Positions 12,753-24,823 of a DNA stretch of 64,000 bases are shown here, piece by piece (the stretch's first letter is position 1; each line of letters begins with the position of its first letter). The notes below the pieces were generated by a model. The model was not told the origin of the DNA. It worked only from the letters and a program-made list of their open reading frames with translations, and did not search any database. A program made the translations under genes and the position numbers. The stretch is from Brachypodium distachyon (Eukaryota > Streptophyta > Magnoliopsida > Poales > Poaceae): positions 48,436,914 through 48,500,913 of the forward strand of contig NC_016132.3 of NCBI RefSeq assembly GCF_000005505.3. The letters run 5' to 3'.

Positions 12753-14558
12753 TATTAGTGTGACAGGAATCAAAAGAGGTACAAAGTAAAAAAAATCATC
12801 AGCACACGTAAAAAAAAAATACAACAACGGTCTTGCCTTAAAGAAAAGACTTGCATTTCATTTCGCACGAAACATATGGGCATGGCTCACAATCGCAAAG
12901 AGTGTTGGTGGCCCTGAAAGACCTGGCAGAAGATACTGAAACTTGTCATGGATTGTGTTTGTGTTTGCTTCATAAATTGAGGGATCGAAACACGGTACAA
13001 CCAGTCCCTCTCGAGCAAGCGTACGGCCTTACCTGCTCTACCTGGACAGCCAATAATTCCGTGCCGTGAGGGGCCTGAGGCCCCGCCGGTCATGTACCCC
13101 TCGGGCCAATGGCCACCACCCATGAACCTTTCAGATAGTAGATGCACACATTAGCGTGTCAAAAAAATCGCGGTGGCCCACCAATAGATTCCGTCCGGCC
13201 ACCGTTCACCGAAGATGGAAGCGATTAGCTACGGACATGACGGATTAATCAATCAATTGCAGTTCCCATGTCCTAACCGGATGGACCCCTATCGGGATCT
13301 TGTCAAACCTAGTCGATGCGCATTATGCTAGCTTTCGGCAAGTAGAAAGGTGACGACAACACACGATGGTAGCGATGGTAGTTTTACTTTTTAGTTTCAT
13401 GCACTAGCCTGAAGCTGGCAAGGAAATGTGAACTTGCGAAGCATCTGCAGACTGGGATTTTCATTTGGAGAATGTCGAAGGATTATTTTGTAAAGTCTTT
13501 TTTTATCATAGGATTCAAATCTACAGGTTCCTATGAAATGCATTCCTTCACCCTCAGTTTCACATGGGAACTCAACATGAGCTCAAAAACTCATTTTATG
13601 TTGCGAAATTAGGTGTTGGACACTCCAACATCATCGCAGATAATACTCCCCGTTCGGTAATAGATAATGATGAGACGATGTTAATGACGGAGCTCGACCG
13701 AAGCCTACATCTCCGGGAGCCGTTGTTCCTCCCTTTTGTATTAAATCAACATAATACAAGCACATCAACAAATCCGCCGAGGACTCTAACAACGTCTCTG
13801 CGATCGTGCCTCGTAGCGCCGGTCTACATGAGCAAACTGATATATGATTTGTCAAATTTGCATAGGTATAGAATTATACATGCAATTGGCAAGGGTTCGG
13901 TCCTAAAAGGACGAGAGCCGCTGTGGCAAGCGTCAATTGAAGGTGACCTGAGCGCGTTTTATATTAATTCTCTAGCCTTGTTTAAACATTGAGTTGTCCT
14001 TTCGTCGGCGCAAGGGAAAAGCTAACGGATATGGTTTTATATGGTAATAATAGTCGCCGCCTTGCTTGTATACGCCATTCTCCAGCTTACGTTGACACAC
14101 ACACATATTCCCCACCGGAGGAAAAGGAATGAATATGTACCGGTCACTGTTGTACACAAGTGAAGACACGTATATGTGGCAATCTGTAAATCTTGTCGTC
14201 TATCTTGCCACTTTTCCATGTTTTGAGTTGCTTGTATATGCATACTAGTTAAGCACTAACCAAAGGCCGGCCTCTGGTTGGCATGTATGATTGGTTGTGT
14301 TCTATTCTATGGTTATGCTTTCAGCTCAAGGTGTGTGTATCCATCCATGCATGGCCATCGCGATGTGTGTTATCAACTGAATGATTCCACGAGGGCTGGC
14401 ACCAATAGGCAAGCACATTGTCACATGGAGAGCTTACCAGCTTATTGTCTCCTTGTCAAACCGGTGCATGACTCTGTCTTGCACCCAAACAAAAGCTACA
14501 ATTGTATTTCTCGGGAGTTGCTTCAGACTTTTGAGCAATAGCTAGCTCACTTCAATAC
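12753..14558. other. Intergenic, no gene recognised
   Basis: Several short ORFs (up to 142 codons at 13564-13992) lack recognisable domains. The right end is the presumed promoter of the HMA-domain gene. No repeat boundary could be drawn. Confidence 0.4.
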
Positions 14559-14566
14559 TATATATT
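14559..14566 (+). promoter_or_regulatory. Candidate TATA box of the HMA-domain gene
   Basis: TATATATT lies about 220 bases upstream of the start codon at 14787, leaving room for a leader of roughly 190 bases. The position is plausible for a grass promoter, but the transcription start is not known. Confidence 0.4.
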
Positions 14567-14786
14567 CTCCTCCGTTGCCTCATTCCAAGTGCTTTTGGTA
14601 GGTCTATTAGCTCACCTCGCGTACTTGTCTCTTCTCACGCAAAGCTAAAAGGTAGCGCCTTCCTTTTCCATATGCTCTTCTTCTTGAAAGGGTGTTTGCA
14701 CTTTGCAGTGTGCTTTTAATCTTCAGAGGACCTTCACTTCAGAGTTCAGAGAGTGTCCAGAGAGTCCAGAGGGAGTTCAGAGGGAC

Positions 14787-16824
14787 ATGGGGAGGATGCT
14801 AGGCCTGGACAAGGTCCTGGATTGCTTCCCCCTTGCCCTGTGTGCGAACACTTGTGTGTGCATACATTCCGTTGAAGATGAGGATGAGGAGAACGAGGGC
14901 AGGGCCTTGGTGAGCGCTCAGCTGGATGAGCTGGTGAAGCTCAAGGATTTCGCCGGTGGGGCCAAGACTCTTGCCTTCCATCTAGAGCCAAAGGTAAATA
15001 TAATTAACACCCGTTAATTCTCTGCGAGACCTCTGGCAAGGCTGCGGAACATGTGGGCACACTGTTACCCGGCCACTCCCATAATATCCATCTCTGTTGA
15101 ATCGTGATGCAGACAGTGGAGCTCAGGGTGTCCATGCACTGTTATGGGTGTGCCAGGAAAGTTCAGAAACACATCTCCAAGATGGAAGGTACGTACGTAT
15201 GAGAACCGATCCTTCCTTTAAATCCTTTTGGGGGCGGTGTTCAGATTCTTTTGATAGTGCCTAGTGCTAAAAGTATACGTACAATCATGCTGCGCCACTG
15301 GTTATCATGATAAAGTTCATGTTCTTTTACTGCCAAGCATCAAATTGCATCACTTATCCTTTCCTTGATTATCTCATTCTATTGCTTGTGAACTCAGACG
15401 AAACACAACAATTCTTCTTCTTATTCTAGGCTAGAACAACAATAGTTCTTCTTACCTTAGTACAGTATATAGTTTTCTCTGGGGTTGCGGGATATGGTAC
15501 TGACGGGAAAAGCTGAAATGGTGGTTCTTTCTTCTCTTCAGCATCTCCTCAACCTGTTAATACTTCACGCATATCCAAGTTTGCATTTCTTATTAATTAT
15601 TTATACAGAAAACAGGGAGTCTGTATTCCTTACTGTGTTATAGTTAAGCGGAGCATTAGTATCTCTAGGATCTCGAAGTGATCAACGACTGTCAAGTGGC
15701 ACGAATCTATGGAATGGATAATTTTTCAACGTAGAGTAGAGTAGCCACCACATGCGCGTCCTCCTGGGGATGCGAGCATCGCATCGTCTCAGAGAGGCCA
15801 GAAAGTCCAGAAGCATTTGGAGCAGAGATAAGACACGCCCTGTCACTCTGTCAGACATAGGAAGAAAAAAAAAATGCGCCAAGGCATGTTGACCTCTGCG
15901 CACCCCCGACCATTTTCAAAGTTTCAGTATACTCACCCCCAAAGACCTGTACTGCTAGCTCTTGTACCCTCGTTGCTGGGTTAATGTCGATCAGTAAACG
16001 CGGCCACGGAGTATTACTGTTGTGCCGGCATCTTACAGGTCATTGTAGCAGCGCCGGTGGGCATCGATCCTGAATTCCTGATCTGCTCTTGTGAGTTGGC
16101 TCTCGTGTCGTTTTGGTCCCGCTGGTAGGCAACCAGCTGAAGCTGATACATGGATCGCATTCTCGTTTTTGCATGCATGCTTCGGCACATCCGCACATGT
16201 TCGTACCGAGCACATGTGCAGGGGCAAGGGCTGCCTGCCTTTTCTGGAAACATGTTTAGGTGGCATAGCCAGTCGGTGGCCAAGATTTGGTCGATAATTG
16301 AGTTTGCCGAGCATTAGTACCACCACATTCATCTTACGTACGGCGCATTGTCGCAGCAAGAAAAGGAGCAAAAGAAAATGATTTCGTTGCACTGTTACTC
16401 CCAGTGGTAGGGCGCTCCCACATGCAACGAACACAGATTTGAGCGTTTCTTAGAAAATGTCATCCACACACACTCTCCTCTGGCTTGCTCTATTACTACT
16501 CTTAGAGCAAGCTAGAAAATTGAGTAGCGAGTAACTATACTAGCTTAGAGAGCACAACTTCTGCATGGCGCATTTGCCATTTTTCTCCAAGTAATTAGTT
16601 CAGTGACAATTCTTCTAACCCAGGAGTCGTGCAATCATCATAATCCTTTATTTCTTTCTTGTGTGTGTGCAGGCGTTTTGTCGTTCGAGGTAGATTTGGA
16701 GAACAAGAAGGTGGTTGTGACCGGGGACATCACGCCCTACGAGGTGCTGCAGAGCGTCTCCAAGGTGACCAAGTTTGCAGAGCTGCTGGTGGCTCCCAAA
16801 TCCTCCCCAACTCCAAGTAGATGA
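14787..16824 (+). CDS. Heavy-metal-associated (HMA) domain protein, NaKR/HIPP-like, 144 aa
   Basis: Three exons, 14787-14993, 15113-15188 and 16673-16824, join in phase to 144 residues. Residues 1-69 are a poorly conserved leader with an acidic run (EDEDEEN). Residues 70 to about 135 form a ferredoxin-like HMA fold: VELRVSMHCYGCARKVQKH, with the metal-binding CxxC at Cys79 and Cys82, then GVLSFEVDLENKKVVVTG and the closing helix. HMA proteins bind soft metals such as copper, zinc or cadmium; the NaKR subgroup is linked to phloem function. The protein ends SPTPSR and has no C-terminal CaaX box, so prenylation as in true HIPPs is not expected. That favours the NaKR/copper-chaperone-like group. 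Domain call is strong; subgroup is tentative. Intron 2 is long (about 1.5 kb). Confidence 0.85.
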
Positions 16825-17158
16825 TGGCAGGCCGATTGTTGATAGGTGGATGACATCTCCCCAACTCCGGCTGCTGATTGGGGTCTTGGATCACGCGCAA
16901 GGCAGACATGCCTAGCTAGCGGCATCACAAGCACGGGAAGGGAAAAAACTGCAACTAGTGGGAAGCAGGGGAGGGAGATCGAAGGGATGGATGGCTGTCT
17001 AGTCTGTCGTTCAGCCTGCCCATCTATACGTGCGTGCGTGCAAATACGATAGATCGAGTATGGGGCCGGTATGTTTTGACGCTTGTACTAGTACACAACC
17101 AAACATGTCACCTTGGATTCTCATTCTATGCGGAGATCAGTCAAACAAAGTGTACGGC

Positions 17159-18061
17159 GAATAAAATACACGCACGGTCCCTTAACTTGAAGACCACGTG
17201 CCATTTGGTTCTCGAACTTAGATTTTGTGTGTTTTCAGGAACTAAAGTACCTTAAGTGACTACTATACGATCCTTTTATACACCTATACGCGTGCTAAGG
17301 GGTATCTTTTAATCTGAACCATCAATTAACCAACGGCTTAGATCTGCCCGTGCTTCTTTCTCTCTGACAGCCGGGGCCCACCTGTCAGTCGTCTTCCACC
17401 TCCAACATCCAGTAGCGTGTCTTCTATGCCTCCTGTGCGTGGAGCCATGGAGAGCGGTGGTTTGGTTCGGTTCGGCAAAGAGGAGTGGAGTGGCTGGAGA
17501 AGAAGGCTGCGACCATCCCAGGCATCGTCGGCAAAGAGGAGGCATCCCAGGCACACGGGCGGCCAGAGGCGCGGCCAGAGACGCGGGTGGCCAGGGGCGC
17601 GGGCGGCGGCGCGTGGCCAGAGACGCGGGAAGCTAGGGGCGCAAGCGGGCGGCGCCGCGCGGCTAGGGGCGTGCAGCCACAGGCGCGGGTGGGCGGCCAC
17701 CATGGAGTCCGACGAGCTCCGGCTAGGGCCGGAGGGGGCGCGGGAGAAGGGATGGCCACGGGCGGGCGGCGGCGAGCGGCCAGGGGCGCGGGCTAGCGGG
17801 GGCGAGCGGCGGCGTGGCCTGTGGAGGTCGGCCAGGGCTCGGCCAAGAGGAAGGGCGGCCTCCTGACAGGCGGACCCCGTGTGTCAGAGAGAGAAACGCA
17901 GGCAGATCTAAACCGTTGGTTAATTGACGGTCCAGATTAGAAGATACCACTTCGCGCAGGGTATAGAGGTAACTTTAATTCCTAAAAACGTCCAAAATCT
18001 AAGTTAGAGGACCAAATAGCACATGCTCTTCAAGTTAAAGGACCGCGGATGCATTTTACTC
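17159..18061. mobile_element. Mutator-like non-autonomous element with long TIRs, 903 bp
   Basis: The first about 220-250 bases (GAATAAAATACACGCACGGT onward) and the last about 200 bases are inverted copies with moderate divergence. Both arms contain TTAACTTGAAGA, TCTAACTTAGATTTT-type and AATTAACCAACGG-type segments. The flanks GTGTACGGC (17150-17158) and GTGTATGGT (18062-18070) form a 9-bp target duplication with two mismatches, the Mutator signature. The core (about 17420-17870) is very GC-rich and low in complexity; ORFs there are Arg/Gly/Ala-rich on both strands and look non-coding. It lies about 330 bases past the HMA gene stop. Confidence 0.85.
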
Positions 18062-18443
18062 GTGTATGGTGCCCGAACACAGAGAGCTGGTGGGGCCAGC
18101 AACCTTCGTGCTCACGACAAATCGCGCCCATCCTGGTATAGAGCGACGCACAGCCCACGAAGCCCAGTTGATCCGTTCGAGCATGCGAAAGAAGCTCGTG
18201 CGTCTGCATCGGGTTCTTTCGCTTCATTGGTGTGAGTTCGCTCGCTGCCTGATATGGACATGATCACCATGGATACGACCATTACAACCCTAATTGTTGG
18301 AGTATTCAATAACAATTATAATCAGGTGAATTCAATTATTAAATGTGTTCAATATATTATTTGCAAAGAGGCGGAGCTACTATCTTGTTTGATCTTATTA
18401 TGTAGGCATCTTAATGAACTCTAAAGTCCAAAGTGAAAATGAA

Positions 18444-20906
18444 GTGTGATAGCCTGCAAAGAGAGATTCAAAGGGAAGCCTATCAAGTCTACTTTCCAAC
18501 AAATTGAAGCGACCGCCCCCGTACACGGGTTCGATCTCTATGCTTTTAGTGCTAGTCCTTGGATCAACTCGCTAGCACACACGGTTTCAAGATGTAATAT
18601 TATAGAACAAAGGTCTCAATATTACAACGCATCATCCAGAAATTAAAAGTACTTACAAACTCGCATAACCTCATGGGTTAGCTGGAAATAAAACAATTGT
18701 TTAGCAGCGGAAAACGGAAGATACAAGGGCTACATCAACACCACAGTGAGAGCGTGTTGGAATATAGGTCCGTAACCCAAACAAGCAGAACGTACTCTTA
18801 CTCTTCGTTGGAGCTTCCTGCATCATTAAACGATGCAGCCACTAGGGTCAATATATTGAATGTATTGGCAAGATCACTAGGAGTTATATCAGAAACTACC
18901 AAGTATATGCATAATGTGGCATAGTGGGGTTCAAGGCTATTTGCATATAAGCTTAATTGTTTAATCCTATCTTTTAATCAAATAGAATTTTATTACTATT
19001 GGACATGGGGTAGACACACCCATACTCCTATTAAACTAAGGACATTAGTAGACACATCAATGTTCCTAAACCCAAGTTTAAACCATTCATTTTATTAAGA
19101 AATTAGAATGATTGAGACTTTCCTTACAGCTCCACATCCGGTTGCTCAAAATTTGTCCATTACCGGGGACACGGCTAAGTACTTAGTTTTGAAACTCTCG
19201 AAAGTTTGTACACATTCCCCACACGAAACCGACAGGTTAATCCCTTGCTGTCCTCAGGTTAGAGTAGCAACAGCGTCGATTACGAGATTTCCAGAGGTAA
19301 TTCCCTAAACCACGAGAGAATCACGCTTCCCCTACACATTCTACCTCAGTACAATTTCTCAGGTCTAGGTTCATACAACTTACTCTTGTCTCGCCAGAGC
19401 CCATATAGCATTGTGGTTGTACTGGAAGCTACTAAATAGGAAATTAGTCCAGTCTCGGTTACCCCAGGTGGCATTCCACAGTTGCAACGTAGGCGCTCCC
19501 CGAATCCACGGGAGAGACGTCCATGGACGATCCCTTCCCGAATCCACGGAAAGTCGACTCAGAGGGACCCATAGAAATGGACCTGACGCCGCTAATCCTC
19601 AAAATCCTCAAAGCAGCCCACTCAGGATGGTTCATTGAATTAATTGTTTTGCCTTATTTTAATAAAACATTTCATATCTCCATAGGCATAACAATAACAT
19701 AATGTAGTAATTTCCCCCACGATACTACCATAGCCTAGCATTCAACTACAATCGATGGCAATTTGGTAGCAAGGTAATGGAGAGGGTAAACTATACTGCC
19801 TGGGATTTTATAGCTAGCATAGAGGTACGAGTAATATTCCTAATGCATCTAATAAAACAACTAGTGCATAGTAAAAATTATTTGGGAAATGATCAAAGTG
19901 AACTTGCCTTGTCCAAGGTTGTGGTTGTTCTCGCACTCTTCGCAACAACAAGGTTCACAATCCAAACAGTCTAAAATAAAAAAATGCACACACACAATAA
20001 ACATGCCATTCAATACAAAAACATGCTATGAAAAGCTTCTCAAAATATTTGTTTAGTTTCTGTCTTGAAAAGCTTCTCAAAATATTTGGACAGATTAATC
20101 CAATAATAAGGAGGTAATTACTATGCATGAAACAAGAATGGGCTTTAATTAAAAACCTATTTGATTTTTTGTAAAGCATAGAGCAAGGTTAAATTTGTGT
20201 GGCATTATCATTTGCAAAATAATTTCCCTTCTGGTCCAATGGACAGAGAGCATACTCAAATAATTTTTCAGCAAGCTAACATGCTCAAAACTAGTTTGAA
20301 ATAATTCGTTTGAATAATAAACCATAATTAAGCATTCTGTAATTTTCTTCTGGTTAAGTTGTTCAAAGTTAAAATTAAACTATGCCAAAAGATTCTACAG
20401 GTTGCGAGGATTTCATAAAGGTATAAAACTTCAAATTTGGTCAAACGGTTTAAAAGATATGATGGTTTGAAGTTTCAGGGGCTTTTCTGCAAAGTTGCTT
20501 TTTAATTCGGCCGAGAAATATGATTAAAATTTATTTGACACGTGGCAAGATCTCATAGGACGGTACCAGTTCGTTAGGGTTTTAACGTGGGCCGTTGGAT
20601 TGAGATCCGACGGTGAAGAGAGGGGAGGGCTCACTGGCGGTGCACTCACCTGAGATGAGGAAGATGGCGGCGGCGGCGGCTCGGGCGGCTTCGGCGCGGC
20701 GGCGACGGAGCTTGGTTCGGCTCGGGGAAGAAGGGAATCGGGGCGGCTCGGCGAGGCGCTTCCGGCGCTGGCGGCGGCTTCTCCCGGGGACGCGCGGACA
20801 CGTGGCTAGGACGAGGTTGAGCGGCGGCCGGCGACGACGGGCTCGGGCGGCGACGGCGTCCGGTCTGCGGTCGTCCAAAACCGAAAGCAAGCGTGTCACA
20901 AGGTGC

Positions 20907-20942
<36 letters not shown>

Positions 20943-21793
20943 GATGCGGGGGTCGGTGGCGCGAGAATCTCACCGGAGCGGCGGCAGAAACCGATTCCGG
21001 CGAGATGGATGCGAAATCGGGCGTGGATGTTGGGGAAAAAGAGAGAGAGAGGGGTATGGGTTTCGGGGTGATGCGCTCAAGTGCGAGAGTGGGGCTTCAT
21101 GCGCGGAGAAATCGCGAGGAATTCGTGGCCGTTTCGGACGCGCGCGTGGCCGGAAGAAACGGGGCAGTTGTTGAGGAAGACGATGACTGACAATGCGGGG
21201 CCCGCATGGCAGAGACAGGGCGACTCGAGCGCGCGGCCGGGCTGGCTCGGTCCGGTTCGGTCGCGCGGCCGGTTAACAGCCCGGTTCGGCCCATTTGGCC
21301 GGGCCGGCCTGGGTTCTTTTTTTCTTCTTTTCCTTTTTCTTTTTCCATTTTCTGTTTTTGAACACCAAAATTGATTCAAAGTTCCAAATCACTCCAAATA
21401 AATTTTCACAAAAATTGTAAAATCATATTTTCATATGATCTATATTTTGGGACAAGAATTCTCTCAAAATAAAATATTTAAAAATACCTTTACCTATAAA
21501 ATTATCCTTTAAGGCCTTTTAGACTATCAAAATAATTTGTTTTTTCAAAACAATTTTAAAAGCCAAATTATGGGATAGCTATATATATGCATTAAATCCC
21601 TTTTTATGCCAAAACCCTCATGGGTCAAAATGCAATTTACCAAAAGCAAGAAAAGAGCCAGATTCAAATAAAGCACTTTTGCTAAAGGGGTTTCTAGGTT
21701 AACTTTAGGGTTTTAAGTGTAATTAAATGCAAGGATGGCACGATGATTATGAAATGCAATACACATGGAGAGTTTGAAAATTTGAAATGTTAC
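18444..21793. mobile_element. LTR-like block, probable degenerate solo LTR of a Gypsy-type element
   Basis: The block starts near TGTGATAGCCTG and ends near GAAATGTTAC, like the TGTGA...GTTACA ends of long grass Gypsy LTRs. Its internal order also fits such LTRs as remembered: a TTTAGCAGCGGAAA segment, A/T-rich middle, a GC-rich Arg-coding-like patch (20610-21290), a CT-rich stretch and a final AT-rich run. No gag or pol sequence and no clean target duplication was found, so limits and class are uncertain. Confidence 0.4.
20908..20939. repeat. (GA)n microsatellite
   Basis: An uninterrupted GA dinucleotide run of about 16 units inside the LTR-like block. It generates the Arg/Glu-alternating reading frames seen there. 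Confidence 0.9.
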
Positions 21794-21899
21794 GCAAATC
21801 AAACGACACATGATTCGGAGCTTGCTAGAGAAACATATCACGAATTAAAGTTGAATCCGATTCGGGTCCGAGCTGTCAGGAGACCCGAATTTGTTTTAA

Positions 21900-22600
21900 T
21901 CACCCAGGCCGCATCCAGAGTCTAAATCAAGCAAATAAGTACTTGTTGGAAAGGTAATTATAATACCTTTCCAACGGATCCGGCCCCACAAGGATATTCG
22001 ACGCGTGCTGACCGTGACGGACAAAACAAACTGACGGATCTGTTTTTCTGTTTCCTAAAGAGTTGTAGTTTGTTAGGAAAGTTAGAAATAGAGTTGGATT
22101 TCGGCCTCCTTACTTAAGGTGGAAGAAAATCTCTCTCCCTACTCCTTTATATACCCCACGAGCCCCCCCTAAGGAGCCTTGGGTTTTGTTTAGTTAAAAG
22201 TTAGCCATCTCTGCAACTTCGTGTAATCGTGTGTGTTGGCTAGACCACCTGCTTTACCGCTTTCGGAACCCCAACTTATCGTCCCGTTGAGACATTGGTT
22301 CGATATAGTATATTCGCAATTTTAGATTGCATCTGCTATTTATCTTGTTCTTACTTGTTCTTCGATCGCTTGCAGAAATAAGGACCTTCGTGGTCAGGTT
22401 GATCGTGCCCCCGCGTGATCAATAACCCTCTGAAGTTGGTGTATCGATTGTTAAGGCGCTGCCTCCTAGGCCGTAGTCGGATCGTCAACGTCATCTCGTA
22501 CCCAAATCGAGAGTTACCAATCTCATCGAAAGATCGGACCACCCCGGACTCATATCACCGCCATTGTGCAGAAAAAAGCTCGCATTTTTCCCTAAAAAAG
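21900..22600 (+). mobile_element. Second LTR-like fragment
   Basis: Contains a TATA-like CTTTATATACCCC at about 22145, followed by a leader-like stretch and a GCTTGCAGAAATAAGGACC-type segment familiar from Triticeae LTRs. A near-palindrome GTTGGAAAGGTAATTATAATACCTTTCCAAC-like hairpin lies at about 21944-21976. No coding domains; boundaries unknown. Confidence 0.35.
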
Positions 22601-24500
22601 ACTATTATTTTAGTTTAACCAAATAAAGAACGTCAGCTCGTTATAATTTAGGTAAAACCTATGGGCTAGATAACGGGCAGCTGTCAGATCCAACCAGTGA
22701 GTGAAGACCAAATCGTATGTTTTCACCCTAAACAAAATGGTGTTCAAGCTGCATGCCATCCACCGCATGACTCATGGTCCAGCTTGGAACCCCCCACAGT
22801 GTCCTTCAGAACTAGCCACCTATGGCCATCTTCGAAACTCATCCCGAGTATGCACCAACGCATGCAAGTTCAACCTCCGATCGTACAAGATCGATGGTCT
22901 TTCACCTCGCGAGAGTTACGTGCCACGGGCTGCCATCGGGATCCATTGATCGGGATTTACTCGTGGACGCACCATCAACGTGTCGTGGGTCGCTAAGAGC
23001 AATTCCAAGAGACCCCTAAATTTCATCCCCAAATCTCAACTCTTTTTAGCAGATTTCTCAAATCCAGGCTCGTACACCGGCCAGCAGGGGCAGGCTGGTC
23101 GACGGAACAGGCCCCCCCCAAAATACTTAAGTACTAGGAATACTAATAGTTTCCTTAATTAATTTCTCTCCTTAATACTCCACTGAATGAATAGAAGGCC
23201 CAATGGCTCATGTAAGCAGGCAGGAAAAGAAAAATGGTCACACGACAGATCAATTAGCCCACTACATGTATTGCACGCTCCTAGCCTTGTAGTATGTATG
23301 CTGGCGCCCGACGTTTCGGTTCCAACTTCTGTGCTCCCAATCCAAGGCAATCGCCAATTGATTCATCTCCTTCCTGGTGTCTAACCTCTTCCGCTGCTTG
23401 CGAGCAGTACTACTCCGTAGTATATGGTTTAGTACTAACTGTCGCAATAAGTAGTAGCATATCTGGAAGTCGTATAATTAAATGAAAATTCATTTTTTTG
23501 TTATCGGTAAACAAAATTTTAGGGCCTCATTTTAGATTTCGCACAGGGGCCTCAATCTAGGTGTGGCCCTGCCCAAATCTCATCCTCTATAATTCACTTG
23601 TCTATATTATATTCATATCTTCCAGCCGATTTCCTAAACTTAAAAATATTTCAAATGAGTTGATTTGAAATCGTATATTTGAAACGCATATAATTGAAAT
23701 AAAAATGTTTTATTTTATTCATAATTAATTATTTAAGTACACAAATAACATAAATAGTATACAAATATGATTAATGCAATTTCATCAATGGTATACAAAT
23801 ATCATTTCTATTTGTACAGAATTTTGCTGCAATTTGCAATGTCATATGCAAGAATGATAAAAATTGCACTGCATTCTCATCTCTTCGTCTCATTTTCCCA
23901 ATCCCAACACGGCCGCACCACCTATTTCTCACAATCCCCTGCCCGAGCACCATGCCCAGTCTCCAGCGCCGCCGGGCACCTGCGCCCCCCTTGCGCACTG
24001 CCTCTGGCCGACCCGGGCACCCGGTCGACTCCTCCCCTCTGCATCCCGGCCGGCCACCTGCGCCCCTCTTCCCTCCTCCCCTGCGCCTCTCTCCGCCATG
24101 CCCAGCACTCAGCGCCGCTGCTCGCCCCAGCCCAACACCCCGTCGCCAGCCCCCACTCGCCCCAGCCAGCGCCGCCGGCCCCTTCCCACTTCTCTCAGAT
24201 CCGGGTGCCTCTCCACTCGTGCAAAGCAGACAGAGGAGGCGGAGGAAGAAGATGGCGCATGTACATGGACGGAGGGGACGAATGCAGGGGACGGAGATCT
24301 CCGGCTCGGTAGTTGGGGATGGGAGAAGTCAAATGTTTTGATATTTTACAAAGGTCATAAAAAAAAATGCTAATATCTATAATATCAAAATAATACGAAG
24401 ATATATATATAATGATGATTCAATAAAGCTTATTTGAAGTTGCAGACAATTAGTAGGATAAATTTTCAGGGACTGGTAATTGCACGCGCCCGTCTCTACG
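22601..24500. other. Mixed repeat-rich intergenic sequence
   Basis: Near 22995 an AGAGCAATTCCAAGAGACCC motif looks like one end of a MITE. At about 23520-23575 AGGGCCTC...GATTTCGCAC...GGCCCTGCCC resembles the 3' flank of hAT (TTF-type) elements. From 23880 to 24330 a GC-rich Pro/Ser/Ala stretch gives overlapping ORFs of 129-181 codons with no domain. No gene is supported before the HCF101 leader. Confidence 0.4.
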
Positions 24501-24823
24501 CGTGAAATGGGAGAAATCTGTGCGGGAGCCGGGAGAAGCCAGTGAGAGAGACGCAAAGGGATCTCTCATCTCTCTGCGTGTGAGCGTTCCTGCCGTGAGT
24601 GCCCCGTGCGGCCGTGCCAGCAGGGAGTGGACACCCGCCGCGGAAGAGGACCCTCGAAGATTTTCCAGCTGCTTTGTAATAATACAGGAGCCTACCCGTC
24701 AGTGTGCAGTGTTTACTGCTCTCCGACTAATCCTTAAATCCACGAGGCAACCAAATCCACACAACCAACGGCCCAAAACGACCACTCCCTTGCACACGCC
24801 CCTCGCCGGCGGAGAAGGCGGCA

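Noticed and set aside
17417..17866. 149-codon ORF in the Mutator-like core, and antisense ORFs
   Set aside because: Low-complexity Arg/Gly/Ala text in every frame of GC-rich DNA; no domain.
23767..24373. Overlapping ORFs of 129-181 codons upstream of HCF101
   Set aside because: Pro/Ser/Ala-rich in all three frames, typical of a GC-rich repeat; no start context, splice partner or domain.
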